Below are positions 61,289-64,000 of a stretch of DNA of 64,000 nucleotides, one piece after another. The translations under genes and the position numbers were made by a program. The notes under the pieces were generated by a model that was given only the letters and a program-made list of their open reading frames with translations, was not told the origin of the DNA and ran no database searches. The stretch's first letter is position 1. Every line of letters starts with the position of its first letter. The DNA comes from Undaria pinnatifida (lineage: Eukaryota; Sar; Phaeophyceae; Laminariales; Alariaceae): NCBI GenBank assembly GCA_012845835.1, contig JABAKD010000019.1, positions 5,122,994-5,186,993 on the forward strand, given 5' to 3'.

Positions 61289-63581
61289 TAATGAGCAGAT
61301 GAAGCGTGTGTGCACCATCAGACGATGATACCGTAATCGCTGAATGCAGGGTGTGTACCACCGCTGCTGTTAGTGCTTGCTGTTGAAGCGGCGGCGGAGT
61401 TTCTCCTCTTTCTCGTCGTACATTTCCTAACCCGCATGTTGGCGGCATGCTTAGAGAGCGCGAGTCTGGTGGTTGGTTAGTTATTGCTTTTTCGAGTTTT
61501 AACCGCACGGTGGCGGGATGCTTAGGAGGCATGGATTTTTTCCCTATCATGGTGATTATTGGTTGGTCGTTGTTCTGGCGGTTTTTAGCCCCTCAAAGCG
61601 CGCCGTCATTAGTCGGCGAGTAATGTTTTTTTTAGGGGCGGGGAGTGATGCCGATTACTTTAGAGTTGCTGGAGCTTTGCAGCTCTCCAACAAGTTTTGT
61701 CTGCTGTGCTTGTGCCAAACAGTTAAGTCTGTCGAGGCCCACGTACAGCCAGAAAACTGATGAAAAGTGCGGTTTCATCATATCAGTAGAGCTTACCACT
61801 TGTTCGAGACTATGATGGTTTAGGCACACTGCGTACGAGACGAGGGGGCTAACCCTACATTGGTTGATTGGGTGTGATTGGGTTGGGGTTAGAATTCGAA
61901 GCCTATGTCAACCGTTTTCTCGAACAAATGGTGAGGTGCCTTCTATTTTTTTCTGAGTGCGTAGCGTACAATAGTTCAGCTTACGCGCATGTCATTACAA
62001 AAAAAAAACATCCTTGCATTGGAGTCCGACGTAAAGAGCAAATCCTTCTATTCTAGCGGAGCCCGCATCGCTCCATGTGCCTAATCCTGTAATCGCTAGC
62101 TTTTTTCGAAACGCTTTCTCTCTCATACCTCCAAGGGGTTCAAAATGTGACTCCGCGTAACGCTTGTTGGGTTTAGAAGATGCTTCGGTTTCTTCTTGTT
62201 TTATCGTCCATTCAGAGATCGCTCATCGTATCGCCTCGATGTCTTTGTTGGATTGGTCGTCTCGCGTCATGTTAGCCAGGGTTCATCGTGTTGCCTCTTT
62301 GCCGAGATCGACGAGGGAGGGATCGTGGTCACCCGGGGCTATATTTGGGCGTCCCCGCTTTCCCGTTGAACTTGTATCGGTCGGTACAATATACGATATA
62401 CATGGCGCTAAATAATCGTTTTTTTTGTAACGTACCTTTTAGACTAAAGCAGACTCTGTTACCATCCTAGCCCTTTTTGACACCCGTTTATATCGACCAA
62501 AAACAATATATTTGTGATAGTATCAACCGCCCAAGGAAAGCCTCTGCAGCAGTACTATGAATCGCATCAGAACGCGGTGCGTGTATCGTATAGCTCCTAC
62601 CGTTGGGCTTTGAACACACTAGTGGGCACACCCTCTACCCGGCGTCTCGGGCTGCTTCGTGTCTGTGTCAATTTACGTCAATTTTCCCCTTGGAAGCCCC
62701 AAAGAGGCTCACAAACATATACGAGTAGTAGTGTTGTGTTGCCTGCTGATGACTGGGGCTGCTGCAGAGATTGTACTACCTTGAGGACACCTCATAGCGG
62801 TGTCTGCGGGCTTGCTGTTATAAGGGGGTGATGAGGGTGGTGTTACGCTCAATCCCTATACGATATTTACATGCCAGATGCTGGTGGTGTTCTGCACCAG
62901 GCAGGTTGCTGCAGAAACACTGGTTTGTTTTGGTCTTGTATTTGAGTAGAAAACATGTCAGTCATCGTGGAACCCGTTTCGACTGATACAGCAGTACCGA
63001 TCTCCGGCGATGTGTACCAGGTCCCAGGTATCATATACACCAACAATATCTCGGGAGGACGAAACCTAACTATACTATATTAACAGTACGAAACTTCCTT
63101 GTGCTCAGATAAACTTGTATAAATATCTATACAAGTATAGATGATCATTATTTTACTGGGGGATTCGGTCAAGAGTTTTTTTCCGTCTCGGCCTCAGTAT
63201 GCGATTCTCGGAACTGGAATCCTCGGTCGAATAGCTTCGTTCCAGCGCCATCTTCGCGGTGCGGCTCAAACGCCCCTCGCCCTGCCGTGTCCGTTCCGCA
63301 CCTGGCCGGGATCGGGTACGTGGGCTGAGCGAGACAAACGACAAGTGCGCAAATTTTTGTATTTTGGGCGGTATACGCCCGAGCTATTCTTGGATCTTGG
63401 CATATGCAGAGCTTTCAAATGAACGAAAAAACAGATGGGAAAACATTTTTTTCCAAGTTGGAATCATTTCCAAATTGGCTTCTTCGGCCCCACCACACTT
63501 TTTTCATGGTCACACCTCGAAGCGTTTGGCCTTTTGTCGTACGACTGCTGTGTCGTTTCTTTTCGATATCGTGTTGAGGTA
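61289..63581. other. Region without recognisable gene
   Basis: Downstream of the unknown gene. CGGTGGCGGGATGCTTAGGA and GTTGGCGGCATGCTTAGAGA form a loose duplication near 61440 and 61508. Open frames at 62164-62415 and 62514-62831 have no recognisable content. Confidence 0.5.
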
Positions 63582-63940
63582 TTAGTGACGTATTAGTCCT
63601 TTTGACCACTTGCAAAAGGTTAATCCATAGCTTACCCAAGCTAAGCCTTATAACACTTTCCTCCCCTGCAACGGCGGTATACCAGGTCGGCCGGATATAC
63701 GGGCGGACCTGTCAATATCCAAGCGGTTTAATTTCCTGGGTATACCGGGGAAAGCATTTTTCAAGTTCGACATGGGGAAAGTCTGAAAAAGTTTATTATT
63801 GTGGATGGCGGGATTTGAACCCACGACCCAAAAAAACATTGTCGATGACGCCATTTGTTAAGGAATTAGTGGGGTATTAGTCCGTTCGACCACTTGCAAA
63901 AGGTTAACCAATGGCTTATCCAAACTAAGCCTTATTATAA
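63582..63940 (-). repeat. tRNA-like SINE pair
   Basis: Two copies of a 75 bp block lie 280 bp apart, at 63582 and 63860: GTATTAGTCC.TT.GACCACTT, then GCAAAAGGTTAA and CTAAGCCTTAT. The minus strand of the right-hand one has A-box-like AAGTGGTCGAACGGACTAAT and a near-perfect T arm (GTGGGTTCAAATCCCGC at about 63802-63818). This gives a tRNA-derived SINE. GGTATACC palindromes lie in the middle. Confidence 0.6.
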
Positions 63941-64000
63941 CAATCGGATCTCACGGTTAAATACTTTTGTTCGAGCGTTCGTTGTCTCCGAGGGGGGCCG

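Overview
The window looks like a nuclear fragment from an intron-rich alga, most likely a brown alga or another stramenopile. This is an inference from four things: short exons split by 0.2-2 kb introns, huge low-complexity exons rich in Gly, Ser, Asn and Ala, many poly(G)/poly(C) runs, and a Ty3/gypsy fragment whose C-terminus carries a chromodomain and a Tudor-like part. No bacterial operon, rRNA gene or CRISPR array was seen.

Layout. From 1 to 9.2 kb lie repeats: a broken Ty3/gypsy integrase (2.4-4.3 kb, minus), palindromic satellites, and small dispersed elements. From 9.26 to 17.15 kb on the minus strand is an FtsH-family AAA+ gene, rebuilt here from six phase-compatible exons plus a candidate first exon. 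Its AAA+ module is complete, but no M41 protease exon was found downstream. From 17.5 to 22 kb lie SINE-like and degenerate sequences. At 22.4-23.75 kb (plus) is an FNIP/leucine-rich repeat ORF with decayed relatives at 19.2 and 20.0 kb. From 26.49 to 37.80 kb (minus) is a NEDD1 homologue, the WD40 protein that recruits gamma-tubulin. It has nine recognised exons: an N-terminal beta-propeller, a 640-codon low-complexity linker, and the conserved C-terminal helical domain. From 41.50 to 61.29 kb (plus) is a divergently transcribed gene of about 20 kb for a very large, mostly disordered protein that I do not recognise. Its first intron holds a 4.2 kb array of palindromic ATCGATACC-type repeats made of two 2.1 kb units, plus transposon fragments. 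From 61.3 to 64 kb I see no gene, only a tRNA-like SINE pair.

Three things stand out. First, pieces of exon plus splice site are repeated on the intron side of at least six exon boundaries in the FtsH and NEDD1 genes. This fits frequent local tandem duplication across splice sites. Second, a 943 bp element with perfect 26 bp inverted ends sits in a NEDD1 intron. Third, there are two dispersed small-repeat families with five copies each, one of them a TIR element and the other usually bounded by G runs. The three main genes have no evident pathway in common.
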